A stretch of DNA of 48,601 nucleotides from Candidatus Hydrogenedens terephthalaticus JGI OTU-1 (lineage in GTDB: Bacteria; Hydrogenedentota; Hydrogenedentia; Hydrogenedentales; Hydrogenedentaceae): assembly GCA_000493945.1 (NCBI GenBank), contig AWNW01000003.1, positions 12,582 through 61,182 on the forward strand, in the 5' to 3' direction. Made by a program: the position numbers and the translations under genes. The notes under the pieces were generated by a model. It was not told the DNA's origin, made no database searches, and saw only the letters and a list, made by a program, of their open reading frames with translations. Below are positions 10,021 to 18,282 of this stretch, piece after piece. Each line of letters starts with the position of its first letter. Positions within the stretch are counted from its first letter, which is position 1.

Positions 10021-11031
10021 ATGAACGAGGATTTAAAGAAAAATAGAATTTGGATGATTGCTTTTTTTATGAGTATGTATTTTTTGTTTCAGATGATTTC
10101 GGTTTGTGAAGAAGCCGATATAATGGAAAAAGACAAGCAGATAATAGAGGAATTTATGAAAAAGATAATACATACAGATGTAAAAAAAATTGAATATATG
10201 GGTGGTCCTGAAAAAGAAAAACGAAAATTTTTGCTTCCCAGTAGAGCATGTATTAATTTTAGAGGTTACAAGGTAAATTATATGAAAGATAGATTTGCAA
10301 ATCCTAACACAGGTTCCTATGAGGAATGGTATCAAGTGTGGATAGCAGAAGGAGAAGATAAAGTTTTTAGTTATTTGAATATGCCCCAAGAATGTAGTGG
10401 GAGGAGTAAACAATCGAAATTATTATCTACTCAGGAAATATTAGAATCTGCAAAGCCTCTTTTTGAATATCTGGGCATACAAGGAGAATGTAAAGATTTA
10501 TCTGCACCGATAATAAAGGAGATGAAATATGACCCGGAAATAAGGATAACGAGAACGGCTTTGCTAAATGGAGTTCCCTGTAGATATAAAGGATTAGATT
10601 TAATAATATCAAGACTTGATGGGAAGATAACCAAATTTTTAATGACTCCCCCTGTAATACCTAAGAATCGTAAACCGCAAGAAGAATGTCCAAAAGATAA
10701 GGTATTAAGTATTGCTAAAGATTGGTTAGAAAATATTTTTTCAAACACGAAATATTATATTAATCCTCAATTAAAAGCGGAAAATAAACAAGATGTAATG
10801 TTGGTTATTGCCCCTGCATTTAATATTTTTGACGATTCTGATAAGAGGTGGAAGGATTTGAATTTTTATTATGCATGGGAGATACCTTTTTTGTTTTATG
10901 AACTAATGCAGTGTATTGATTGTCCCCCTGAAAAGGGAGAAGGTGTAATCTGGATAGATGCTCAAAGTTATGAAGTAATCGGTGCTGGAAGAAATATAAG
11001 AGCAGATTGGGATTATAAAAAGGAAAAATGA
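10021..11031 (+). CDS. Secreted PepSY-like protein of unknown function
   Basis: The 336-residue product starts at the ATG at 10021, with AAGGAG overlapping the stop codon of the upstream gene (10009-10014), which suggests translational coupling. An in-frame start at 9991 would lie inside the upstream coding sequence. The N-terminal hydrophobic stretch (WMIAFFMSMYFLFQMISVCEE) is a leader. The rest shows repeated modules in which a helix is followed by strands, ending with YAWEIPF and GVIWIDAQSYEVIGAG; this resembles the PepSY/YpeB pattern of 'Y-x-W-x-I ... V-x-I-D-A-x-t-g-x-V'. PepSY modules are known as peptidase propeptide or inhibitor domains. Next to a caspase-like lipoprotein, an inhibitory or chaperone role is an attractive inference but not shown. 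Confidence 0.7.
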   Translation: MNEDLKKNRIWMIAFFMSMYFLFQMISVCEEADIMEKDKQIIEEFMKKIIHTDVKKIEYMGGPEKEKRKFLLPSRACINFRGYKVNYMKDRFANPNTGSYEEWYQVWIAEGEDKVFSYLNMPQECSGRSKQSKLLSTQEILESAKPLFEYLGIQGECKDLSAPIIKEMKYDPEIRITRTALLNGVPCRYKGLDLIISRLDGKITKFLMTPPVIPKNRKPQEECPKDKVLSIAKDWLENIFSNTKYYINPQLKAENKQDVMLVIAPAFNIFDDSDKRWKDLNFYYAWEIPFLFYELMQCIDCPPEKGEGVIWIDAQSYEVIGAGRNIRADWDYKKEK

Positions 11032-11285
11032 CGAGATAATTTTAAAAATTATTTGGTAAAAATGATGGAGAGCCTTGTAAATATTTATCTCTGTGCTGGA
11101 AAGATATAAAGAAAGAGAGATATATTTTAGACCCGAAGTTTTATTTATGATTATTTTTTCCTTTTTTATTTTGTCCAATAATTCGTCAAATGCTGGGTTT
11201 TAAAATTTAGGTTGAGTTATTTTAAAATATTACACCAAAAAGGTTTCGTCTTACATTTCCCTCCATTAAGAAAGGAAATAAAAAA

Positions 11286-12581
11286 GTGGAAAAAATTGTA
11301 AATTTATGTAAAAGAAGAGGATTAATTTTTCAGTCCAGTGAGATTTATGGTGGTATTAATGGTTTTTGGGATTATGGTCCTCTGGGTGTAGAATTGAAAA
11401 AAAACTTAAAAGATGATTGGTGGTATGTATTTGTTCAGACAAGAGATGATATGCTTGGATTGGATGCCAGCATTATCATGCACCCGGATACCTGGGTAGC
11501 CAGTGGACATGTGGCTGAATTCCATGATATGTTAGTTGATTGTAAATCGTGTAAGAAGCGATTCCGTGTTGACCATATTGAAGGGGACCGTTGTCCGGAA
11601 TGTAAAGGGGAGTTAACAGAACCACGAGCATTTAATAGTATGTTGAGAACACGCATCGGGGTAAGTGACGATACCGCCGTGGATACCTATCTTCGTCCTG
11701 AAACCTGCCAATCTATTTTTGTTGACTTTAAACAAATATATAGCACAAGCCGTGTTAAGGTGCCATTTGGTATAGCCCAGATGGGAAAGAGTTTCAGAAA
11801 TGAAGTAAATCCGCGAAACTTTATTTTCAGAAGTAGGGAATTCGAACAAATGGAAATCGAATTTTTCTGCAGGGAAGAGGAAGAAGAACAATGGTTTGAA
11901 CGCTGGCAAGAATGGATTTGGCAATGGTATTTAGATATTGGAATTCATGAAAATAAACTTCGCTGGTATGAACATCCGAAAGAATCGTTAGCCCATTATT
12001 CCAAGAGAACAGTTGATATCGAGTATGAATTTCCTTTTGGATGGGGCGAACTTCAAGGGTTAGCCAATCGGGGTAGATTTGATTTGACACAGCATTCCAA
12101 TTATTCCAAAAAGGACCTTTCGTATTTCGATCCAGAGAAAAATGAAAGATATATTCCCACTGTTATAGAGCCATCTGCAGGTGTTGATAGAACTATCCTT
12201 GCGGTCCTTTGTGATGCGTATGATGAAGAGATGGTAGAGGGAGAACTACGAATTGTCCTTCGCCTTCATCCGCGTTTAGCTCCAATCAAAGCAGGTGTAT
12301 TCCCATTAGTGAAAAAGCATGGGCTTGCAGAAATTGCTATGGACCTTGAAAAGAAATTACGAAAGAAATTTGTTACTTTCTACGATGATTCCGGGGCTAT
12401 TGGACGAAGGTATCGCCGTATGGATGAGGTAGGGACTCCTTTCTGTATTACGGTTGATTTCCAGACGAAAGAAGATGGAACAGTAACTATTCGTGAACGC
12501 GATGCAATGACACAAGTTCGTTTACCAATGGAAGAAGTTTCTGGTTTTATAGAAAAACACATTACACATGAACGCTCATAA
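11286..12581 (+). CDS. glyQS: Glycyl-tRNA synthetase, dimeric (GlyQS) type
   Basis: This class II aminoacyl-tRNA synthetase charges tRNA-Gly in the cytoplasm. At 431 residues it is in the usual range for the alpha2 type. It opens with RGLIFQSSEIYGGINGFWDYGPLG, characteristic of the family (quoted residues 11-30 carry the FQSSEIYGG core). A zinc-binding insertion is visible with two CxxC pairs (CKSC, CPEC). The motif FRNEVNPRNFIFRSREFEQ is motif 2, and a C-terminal anticodon-binding domain (RLHPRLAPIKAG onward) is present. The start is GTG at 11286, preceded by AGGAAATAAAAAA. The next gene begins nine bases downstream, so they probably share a transcript. The upstream 254 bases have no recognisable T-box. 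Confidence 0.95.
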   Translation: MEKIVNLCKRRGLIFQSSEIYGGINGFWDYGPLGVELKKNLKDDWWYVFVQTRDDMLGLDASIIMHPDTWVASGHVAEFHDMLVDCKSCKKRFRVDHIEGDRCPECKGELTEPRAFNSMLRTRIGVSDDTAVDTYLRPETCQSIFVDFKQIYSTSRVKVPFGIAQMGKSFRNEVNPRNFIFRSREFEQMEIEFFCREEEEEQWFERWQEWIWQWYLDIGIHENKLRWYEHPKESLAHYSKRTVDIEYEFPFGWGELQGLANRGRFDLTQHSNYSKKDLSYFDPEKNERYIPTVIEPSAGVDRTILAVLCDAYDEEMVEGELRIVLRLHPRLAPIKAGVFPLVKKHGLAEIAMDLEKKLRKKFVTFYDDSGAIGRRYRRMDEVGTPFCITVDFQTKEDGTVTIRERDAMTQVRLPMEEVSGFIEKHITHERS

Positions 12582-12590
12582 TCTTTTTTC

Positions 12591-13322
12591 ATGAACCTAT
12601 TTGATACTTGTGCTGAGCAATACGACCAATTCCGCACGGGAAGTGCCCCTTACCTTTTTACAGCAATATCCCTCTTGAAACAGTTTAAAACAGAAGCCTT
12701 ACTGGATTTGGGGTGTGGAACAGGAAATCTTTTTTACCAATTATCCCAACATTGGAGAGGAAATTGTGTAGGACTTGATATTTCTGTAAATATGCTAAAA
12801 AAAGCGTATGAAAAAAATCTCCCTGCAACTTGGATTCGTGCGGATATACAAAATATCCCATGTCGTGATAATGCTTTCGATGGTATTACAGGGATTTATG
12901 TTTTACATTTACTAAATAACATTCCGCAAATGTTAACAGAGTGTAGAAGAGTATTAAAAAAAGGATGGATATTTTTTGTTTCTGCTCCACATCATTTCAT
13001 AAGAAATCATCCTTTAAATCAATTTTTCCCCAGTTTCTCTATAATAGATGGTCAGCGTTTTCCTCAAGAAGAACAAATCGTAGATATGCTCAAAAAAGCG
13101 GGGTTTTATAATATCCGTCAGGAATATTATATATCCGTCAGGGATTGGCTATCCGAAGAATATCTGCAAAAAGTCAAATCAAAATTTATTTCTACATTGC
13201 GACTTATCCCAGAGGATGAATTTAACGAAGGGCTTATTAAAATGCAAGAAGAAATGGTAAAAAATTCGTCTCCGAAACTTATTCCATGGGAAAGTGTTTT
13301 AATAATAGGCTTTTGTGATTAA
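12591..13322 (+). CDS. Class I SAM-dependent methyltransferase
   Basis: The 243-residue product has a type-11 methyltransferase fold. Motif I, LLDLGCGTGN, lies at about 37-46; an acidic residue that would bind the ribose follows at VGLDIS; and DNAFDGITGIYVLHLL marks the post-motif region that holds the methyl-transfer side. The N-terminal residues (FDTCAEQYDQFRTGSAPY) are typical of the UbiE/BioC-like start. There is no signal peptide or membrane segment. It starts nine bases after glyQS and ends five bases before the convergent cyclotransferase gene. No strong Shine-Dalgarno is present, in keeping with coupling to glyQS. The substrate cannot be told from sequence. Confidence 0.85.
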   Translation: MNLFDTCAEQYDQFRTGSAPYLFTAISLLKQFKTEALLDLGCGTGNLFYQLSQHWRGNCVGLDISVNMLKKAYEKNLPATWIRADIQNIPCRDNAFDGITGIYVLHLLNNIPQMLTECRRVLKKGWIFFVSAPHHFIRNHPLNQFFPSFSIIDGQRFPQEEQIVDMLKKAGFYNIRQEYYISVRDWLSEEYLQKVKSKFISTLRLIPEDEFNEGLIKMQEEMVKNSSPKLIPWESVLIIGFCD

Positions 13323-13327
13323 ATCCT

Positions 13328-14269
13328 TTAACGGTTTGTACCTTTGGGTAATAATTCAATCTCAAAAAGGGTATCCCAATATTTCCCCGTTACCAGAAGG
13401 TGGTTATTATCATTGCGAAATGCCACTCCATTTAATACATCTGCCTGATTAGGATTTAATAACTGATTTTTTAGCCCATATAAATCTATTTTTCCTACTA
13501 CATCTCCTGTCTCAGGATTAATTACCACAATAAAATCCTTATACCATACATTAGCACAGAGATAACCGTCTATGAATTCGAGTTCATTCAATTGATTGAC
13601 AGGTATTCCTTTTTCCTGAACAAGGATTGTTTTTACTATTTTGAAGGTTTCGGGTTCATGAAAGGAAATGTATGCTGACCCGTCCGACATAATTAAATGA
13701 TTGCCATCATAAGTAAGTCCCCAGCCCTCTCCGTTATAGAAAAAAACTTTTTGCAAATCGAGATTAGCCCGAGAATAAACAAAACAAACCCCTTCCTTCC
13801 ATGTTATTTGATATAGCAAATCCCCAATAATTGCTATTCCTTCTCCAAAAACTCTATTAAATGTCTGTCCATTGTATTCTTGGGGCAAACTTTTTATAAG
13901 TAATGGAACTCCCGTTTCTAAATCCACAATGCGTATAGACGATTGTCCGTATAATCCGGTGCTTTCATAAAGAACACCGTTGTCCCATATCAAACCTTGA
14001 GTAAATGCGGTACTATCATGTGGGTATTTAGAAACAATACGATAAGTTAAAGTAAAAGGATGTTGTGAAGGCCAGAATGTTGATGGGATTGGCAATTCAC
14101 CTTCCCCTTCCTGTGGAGGGATTGAGTTTCCTTCTCCCTCGGCAGCACTTATTTGTCCTTCCGATGTAGAAGGTGGAGGTAAATGTTCCCCTTCGGCAGG
14201 TTTGTTATTATCACAGCAAGAAAAGAACAGCAAAGAATTTAGTAATATAACAATGACATGTCGTTTCAT
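13328..14269 (-). CDS. Glutaminyl-peptide cyclotransferase lipoprotein
   Basis: The 313-residue product matches the glutamine cyclotransferase (PF05096) five-bladed propeller, which converts N-terminal glutamine of peptides to pyroglutamate. Recognisable stretches are HDSTAFTQGLIW, YESTGLYGQSSIRIVDL, GEGIAIIGDLLYQITW, and NELEFIDGYLCANVW. The leader ends in LLFFSCC, a lipobox with cysteines at ~18/19, so it is probably membrane-anchored. A linker of EGEGN and EGEGELP type follows (~25-60), the same low-complexity style as the propeller protein at 18283. It ends five bases from the convergent methyltransferase and is divergent from the radical SAM gene. Bacterial members of this family have few well-defined substrates. 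Confidence 0.88.
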   Translation of the reverse strand: MKRHVIVILLNSLLFFSCCDNNKPAEGEHLPPPSTSEGQISAAEGEGNSIPPQEGEGELPIPSTFWPSQHPFTLTYRIVSKYPHDSTAFTQGLIWDNGVLYESTGLYGQSSIRIVDLETGVPLLIKSLPQEYNGQTFNRVFGEGIAIIGDLLYQITWKEGVCFVYSRANLDLQKVFFYNGEGWGLTYDGNHLIMSDGSAYISFHEPETFKIVKTILVQEKGIPVNQLNELEFIDGYLCANVWYKDFIVVINPETGDVVGKIDLYGLKNQLLNPNQADVLNGVAFRNDNNHLLVTGKYWDTLFEIELLPKGTNR

Positions 14270-14347
14270 ATTTGTTCGAGTTTCGTTTATATTTTCAAGT
14301 AAAATACCTATTTAGGAAAGTATAACAAAAGAAATAACAGATAGAAA

Positions 14348-15280
14348 ATGGTTATCCCTCAAAGAATACAAATACAAACACAAACAGGTTGCAATGGCCG
14401 TTGTGTCTTTTGTCCCAATGAGCAATTTATACAGGCACACCTTCCAACGGGAAGAATGCCGAAAGAATTGTTTTGTTCCATTATTGACCAATTGGCACCC
14501 CTAAAACCACATCGAATTATGCCCTATTTACAAAATGAACCACTGCTGGATGAACGATTACCGGAACTTATTCAATACATTCATCAAAAAATGCCTAAGG
14601 TAACAACATTGGTCGTAAGCAATGGAACACGATTGACTAATGAAATGGGAGAGAAACTCATTGATAGTGGCTTGAGACGATTGAAAATAAGTTTACAATC
14701 CTTAAATGATGATGTTAACCAACAACTTATGGGCTACCCAGCAAAGCCTGTCATTGAAAATATTGTGAATTTTTCCATTTTATTAAAAAAGAAACATTCC
14801 AATATGGATTTTAGAGTATCTACAATAGTTACCTCTAAAAATGAAAAAGAAATTGAGGAAATGAAAAAAATCTGGGGTAAGCACGGTATCCGTCTTGTTT
14901 TATCATCCCTCGAAAATCGCGGTGGAAATATTTCCAATGTATTGGAATTATCCAATACTTCCGAAATGCGTTCGAGAAGGGGCTGTATTCGTCCAACCCG
15001 TGATATGTGCATCCTTTTTAATGGCAAAGTAGTTTTGTGCTGTGTAGATTGGCTAAGAACAGTTATTTTAGGCGACCTGAATGAAAAATCAATAACAGAG
15101 ATATGGAATACCCCCCGTCTTCAAATGATTCGTGAAGGATTAAATATGGAGGATTGCTGTCATTTGCCGGAAATATGCCGAAATTGTTCCGAAGCAGTAG
15201 AAAACTTTAGAAAAACACCTTCCTGGTTAAAACAAATCAAAAACTCCTTCAAACAAGTATTCCAAAATTTAACACAATAG
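14348..15280 (+). CDS. Radical SAM protein with SPASM-type C-terminal cluster domain
   Basis: The 310-residue product carries the radical SAM signature CX3CX2C at C15, C19 and C22 (CNGRCVFC), which binds the [4Fe-4S] cluster that cleaves SAM. The barrel follows to ~200. The C-terminus has a SPASM-like set of cysteines: RRGCIRPTRDMCILF, VVLCCVDW, GDLNEKSITEIWN and CCHLPEICRNC. SPASM proteins modify peptides, sulfatases or sugars. No obvious peptide precursor or sulfatase gene lies nearby, so the substrate is open. The start ATG has no strong Shine-Dalgarno. It is divergent from the cyclotransferase gene, with 78 bases between them. Confidence 0.88.
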   Translation: MVIPQRIQIQTQTGCNGRCVFCPNEQFIQAHLPTGRMPKELFCSIIDQLAPLKPHRIMPYLQNEPLLDERLPELIQYIHQKMPKVTTLVVSNGTRLTNEMGEKLIDSGLRRLKISLQSLNDDVNQQLMGYPAKPVIENIVNFSILLKKKHSNMDFRVSTIVTSKNEKEIEEMKKIWGKHGIRLVLSSLENRGGNISNVLELSNTSEMRSRRGCIRPTRDMCILFNGKVVLCCVDWLRTVILGDLNEKSITEIWNTPRLQMIREGLNMEDCCHLPEICRNCSEAVENFRKTPSWLKQIKNSFKQVFQNLTQ

Positions 15281-15570
15281 GTTTTGTAAAGTAAAAGTTC
15301 TGTCTAGAAAGATTTAATAGTAGAATTGTAGAACTCTTAAGATAATATAATTTTACCAATTATGAAAAATTAGTGAACACTTTGAGCCACTAATCTTCGA
15401 TACTATAATCATATAAATGAAGACTACTTAATATCAAAAGTCACCTGAAAAAATGATAGAAAGCTACTACAAGGATAGATCTCTTATCAATCTTTATTTT
15501 ATCACGACCTGTAAAAACCAGATACTTAATCAAAAATTATTTTAAATTTATTAAATTGGTATATTTTTAA

Positions 15571-16614
15571 TTACCGTATTACGGAATAATTGAAAGAGAT
15601 CCATGCCATGACATTAGCCATACCCTCATTTACGGGTTGTTTTGTTGGGTATCGGACAAATTCGACATGACCATCAAGATACAGAATATTGCATCCACCG
15701 GGTAGATGATTGAAGAGAACAGTATTTCCACTGGAGCCTAAGAGGTCAAACATAACAAAAATATTACTTTGTGCTTTTGCAGAAGCAGCAGGGTTATTTA
15801 TATCAGTTATCATGAATCGTTCGACACCTTCTCTGAGACGGTGGACAATATCTGTGTTTCCATTACCGTAGCCGGAAATTAGTGAACCACTGATATCGCT
15901 ATCTACAGCGGTATTTAGGCTTGCGATTTGTACCGGTGAAGGTTGTCCATGGTTAATGGCTGTTGCTAACGCTGACGGAGCTTGCGGATTGTTTAATGCT
16001 AATTGTGTAAAGGTCAACGGTAATTGTGCAGGAATAAGTTGGTCTCCCGATAAGTCACCATTACCAAAAATAGTAATAATCAACTGGACCTGAGGTGGCA
16101 TTTGGTTGATGGATAAATAGTCACTCGAATTGTCCCCCATTTTATCAAGCACCCAACCGAGGTAGCCATAGCTTTCGTCTATTACATTTACACCATCATT
16201 CCAATCTAAATAATGGCCAACATGAAAATCATTAGGCGTTATTCCTAATGAAGGATATGATTTTCCTTTTAATGGCGTTTGTTGAGGGTCTGATGGACAG
16301 AGAATAATAGATGGGTCGGTTAAATATTCAGGATAAATAGATTTTACCTTTGGTCCCGGTCCTATATATGCATTCCATTGTCCATTATCTTCGCGTTGGG
16401 CTACTTCAATTTGTATTGGGGGAAAACGTTCACCTTTAGATTCGTTAGCATACATTTTGAAAATTAGCCCCCATTGTTTGAGGTTGTTCTGGCAACTGGA
16501 ACGGCGCGCTGCTTCACGAGCACGGGCTAATGCAGGCAATAAGATTGCTGCGAGAATACCGATAATGGCAATGACAATTAATAACTCAATCAGTGTAAAT
16601 CCTTTTTTGTTCAT
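15571..16614 (-). CDS. Prepilin-like protein with C-terminal H-x-DG motif (paralogue of 30476)
   Basis: I start this at the ATG at 16614, because AAAGGGGAAAAG directly precedes it; an in-frame GTG five codons upstream overlaps that site. The 347-residue product begins MNKKGFTLIELLIVIAIIGI, a type IV prepilin/pseudopilin cleavage site after G5 and a hydrophobic helix, then ARAREAARRSSCQNNLKQ. Near the C-terminus is FNHLPGGCNILYLDGHVEF, the 'H-x-DG' motif of the type II/pre-pilin HX9DG family, here with ten residues between H and DG. The family is abundant in Planctomycetes, Lentisphaerae and related phyla; the proteins are probably assembled or exported by a type II-like system. It is isolated from pilus genes here. 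Confidence 0.9.
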   Translation of the reverse strand: MNKKGFTLIELLIVIAIIGILAAILLPALARAREAARRSSCQNNLKQWGLIFKMYANESKGERFPPIQIEVAQREDNGQWNAYIGPGPKVKSIYPEYLTDPSIILCPSDPQQTPLKGKSYPSLGITPNDFHVGHYLDWNDGVNVIDESYGYLGWVLDKMGDNSSDYLSINQMPPQVQLIITIFGNGDLSGDQLIPAQLPLTFTQLALNNPQAPSALATAINHGQPSPVQIASLNTAVDSDISGSLISGYGNGNTDIVHRLREGVERFMITDINNPAASAKAQSNIFVMFDLLGSSGNTVLFNHLPGGCNILYLDGHVEFVRYPTKQPVNEGMANVMAWISFNYSVIR

Positions 16615-16629
16615 CTTTTCCCCTTTCAC

Positions 16630-16989
16630 TATTAAGTTAAAATTATTTTTGTTGATATGGAGTTATTATATTACAAATATTATACAAAAAAACAAAATTA
16701 TTATTAAAATAAAACATTAAATAAATTTTAATACAAATATTATTAATATTTAATATGTTTACAGATGTTATTTTATTTTTTTGTTAAGTTCACAGAATAA
16801 ATTTTATTTAAGATTGGTATAAGATGGATTATATATAAGGAAAGGGAGAAAAAATAAAATGAAAAAAGAGGGAAGTATTTAGATATAAAACAATAAACAA
16901 AAAGAATCGAGTACTCTGAACAAATAGGGTTTTTAGGTTTTTGGTTAAACTAAAAAATGATTATACCGTTTTTAGAGAGGAAAAATCGC
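16630..16989. other. AT-rich gap between prepilin-like gene and IS remnant
   Basis: About 350 bases with many runs of A and T and no convincing gene. A plus-strand open frame at 16941-17468 overlaps the decayed transposase in antisense and has low-complexity proline/serine sequence, so it is not treated as a gene. The stretch must hold the promoter of the minus-strand prepilin-like gene, but I could not fix a clear -35/-10 pair. Confidence 0.5.
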
Positions 16990-18153
16990 TTTGGGAAGGA
17001 AAAATCTTTTTCTTATACACAATAATTAAATTTTTTCTTATCGTTTTTTTGTTCTTTTTTTCCTCCTTTAACCCACTCAGGCACACACCTCTTGCAGACC
17101 CCGCTTTATCATCCCATACCACCGCTTCAAATTATACATCGCCATCAATAAAAAGTGATACGTCCCGTTCTTTTCTAAACCCCGAAACCGACATCCCCGA
17201 TACCCTATCCACCTCTTTAATATCGCGAAGGGCAATTCCAAAATCCCTCGAACCTTCGCTATTTCCTTATTCTCTTTCCTCACCGACTCCGATAATTCCC
17301 CTTCCCCTCGTACACGCCTCTGTATCACCCGATACTTTATACCCCGCTCCTTACACTTCGCCTCCCGTTCCTTCGACATATACCCGCTGTCTCCATACAA
17401 TTCCTCTACCTCCACACCTTCCAGCAATTCCTCCAACTACTGACTATCATGCACCGACGCCGAACTAACCTTCATTTTTTCCTCTATCCCTCTCCTGTCC
17501 TTCGATATATGTACCTTACACCCATAGTAAATCTACTCTCGTTTTTCTTCCTTACTATCTAATCCCAACGTGACGAAAGATTTTTCGCCTCTACTGTTGT
17601 CGGATTTACTATATCAATCTTTTAGTCACGCATTAACCACCCTTGTTTATTCCATCTTACTTTGAACCAATTCAAATACCCACTTCATTAATCTCTTGCT
17701 CACCATCTTATTCCGAAACTTACATATCGTCGTTTCGTCCGACACCTTCCCCCCTACTTTTATCCCCAAAAAGGCTCGGAATAACGGCATCGTCAAGATC
17801 AATTCCTCCGTCTGCGGATCGGATAATCCATACCACGACTGCAAAAATAAACTACCGACTAATACTTGACACGGATAGGATGGACGACCTTGCTGTCCCC
17901 GACTCGGCTTATACAACCTAAGTTCGATACATTTCCGCTCTATCTCTTCCCACGGAACCAATTCCTTCATCTGAACTAAAAATTGCCCCATTCGGGTTTA
18001 CCTGTATAAGGATAACTCATACTCCGCAAAATTCATCTGTTGCTTTTGTCCTTGCATATTAACACTCCTCTTACGAAATCTTATTAGGTTTCTATTACTC
18101 CCGATATTATCAATACCCCTTTATCTCTCTTTCGTTTCATTTTTCTTCCAAAC
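16990..18153 (-). mobile_element. Decayed IS5-family insertion sequence, ends tentative
   Basis: The transposase remnant at 17077-18057 defines the core. Outside it lie two imperfectly matching sequences in inverted orientation: TTTGGGAAGGAAAAAT at 16990-17005 and, read on the minus strand, GTTTGGAAGAAAAAT at 18139-18153. They differ by two single-base gaps and are purine-rich, so they could be chance. If real, the element is about 1.16 kb, the usual size for the IS5 family. No target duplication could be recognised. Confidence 0.4.
17077..18057 (-). pseudogene. IS5-family transposase, inactivated by stops and frameshifts
   Basis: Reading the minus strand from an ATG at 18057 (AGGAG just upstream) gives MQGQKQQMNFAEYELSLYR, then a TAA at 17998-18000, then MGQFLVQMKELVPWEEIE, the DUF772-type N-terminal domain, to 17650. 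Between 17437 and 17649 the sense is spread over frames with several stops, including a fragment (NPTTVEAKNL) that would hold the first catalytic Asp region. From 17436 to 17077 the frame is open again with GDSGYMSKERE (second Asp) and KVRGILELPFAILKRW (third, Glu). At least two stops and two frame changes separate the parts, so no active transposase is made unless provided by another copy. Confidence 0.85.
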
Positions 18154-18282
18154 TCCCTTTTTATTACAATATGTAAAAAATGAAACATCTGTTTAGAGAT
18201 CACAAGTATTTGAATTAAAGAAAAAGTAGAATAGTAAATTTAGTAAAATACTCAAAAACGAAACAAAAAATATGAAAGGATT

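Noticed and set aside
10033..10413. Minus-strand open frame of 126 residues
   Set aside because: Antisense to the PepSY-like gene, which has a signal peptide and a strong ribosome site; the frame is a shadow.
11032..11285. Possible T-box leader before glyQS
   Set aside because: No T-box consensus, specifier stem or terminator/antiterminator pair could be found in the 254 bases.
16941..17468. Plus-strand 175-residue open frame over the IS remnant
   Set aside because: Proline/serine/threonine-rich sequence produced by the antisense of a decayed transposase; no homology seen.
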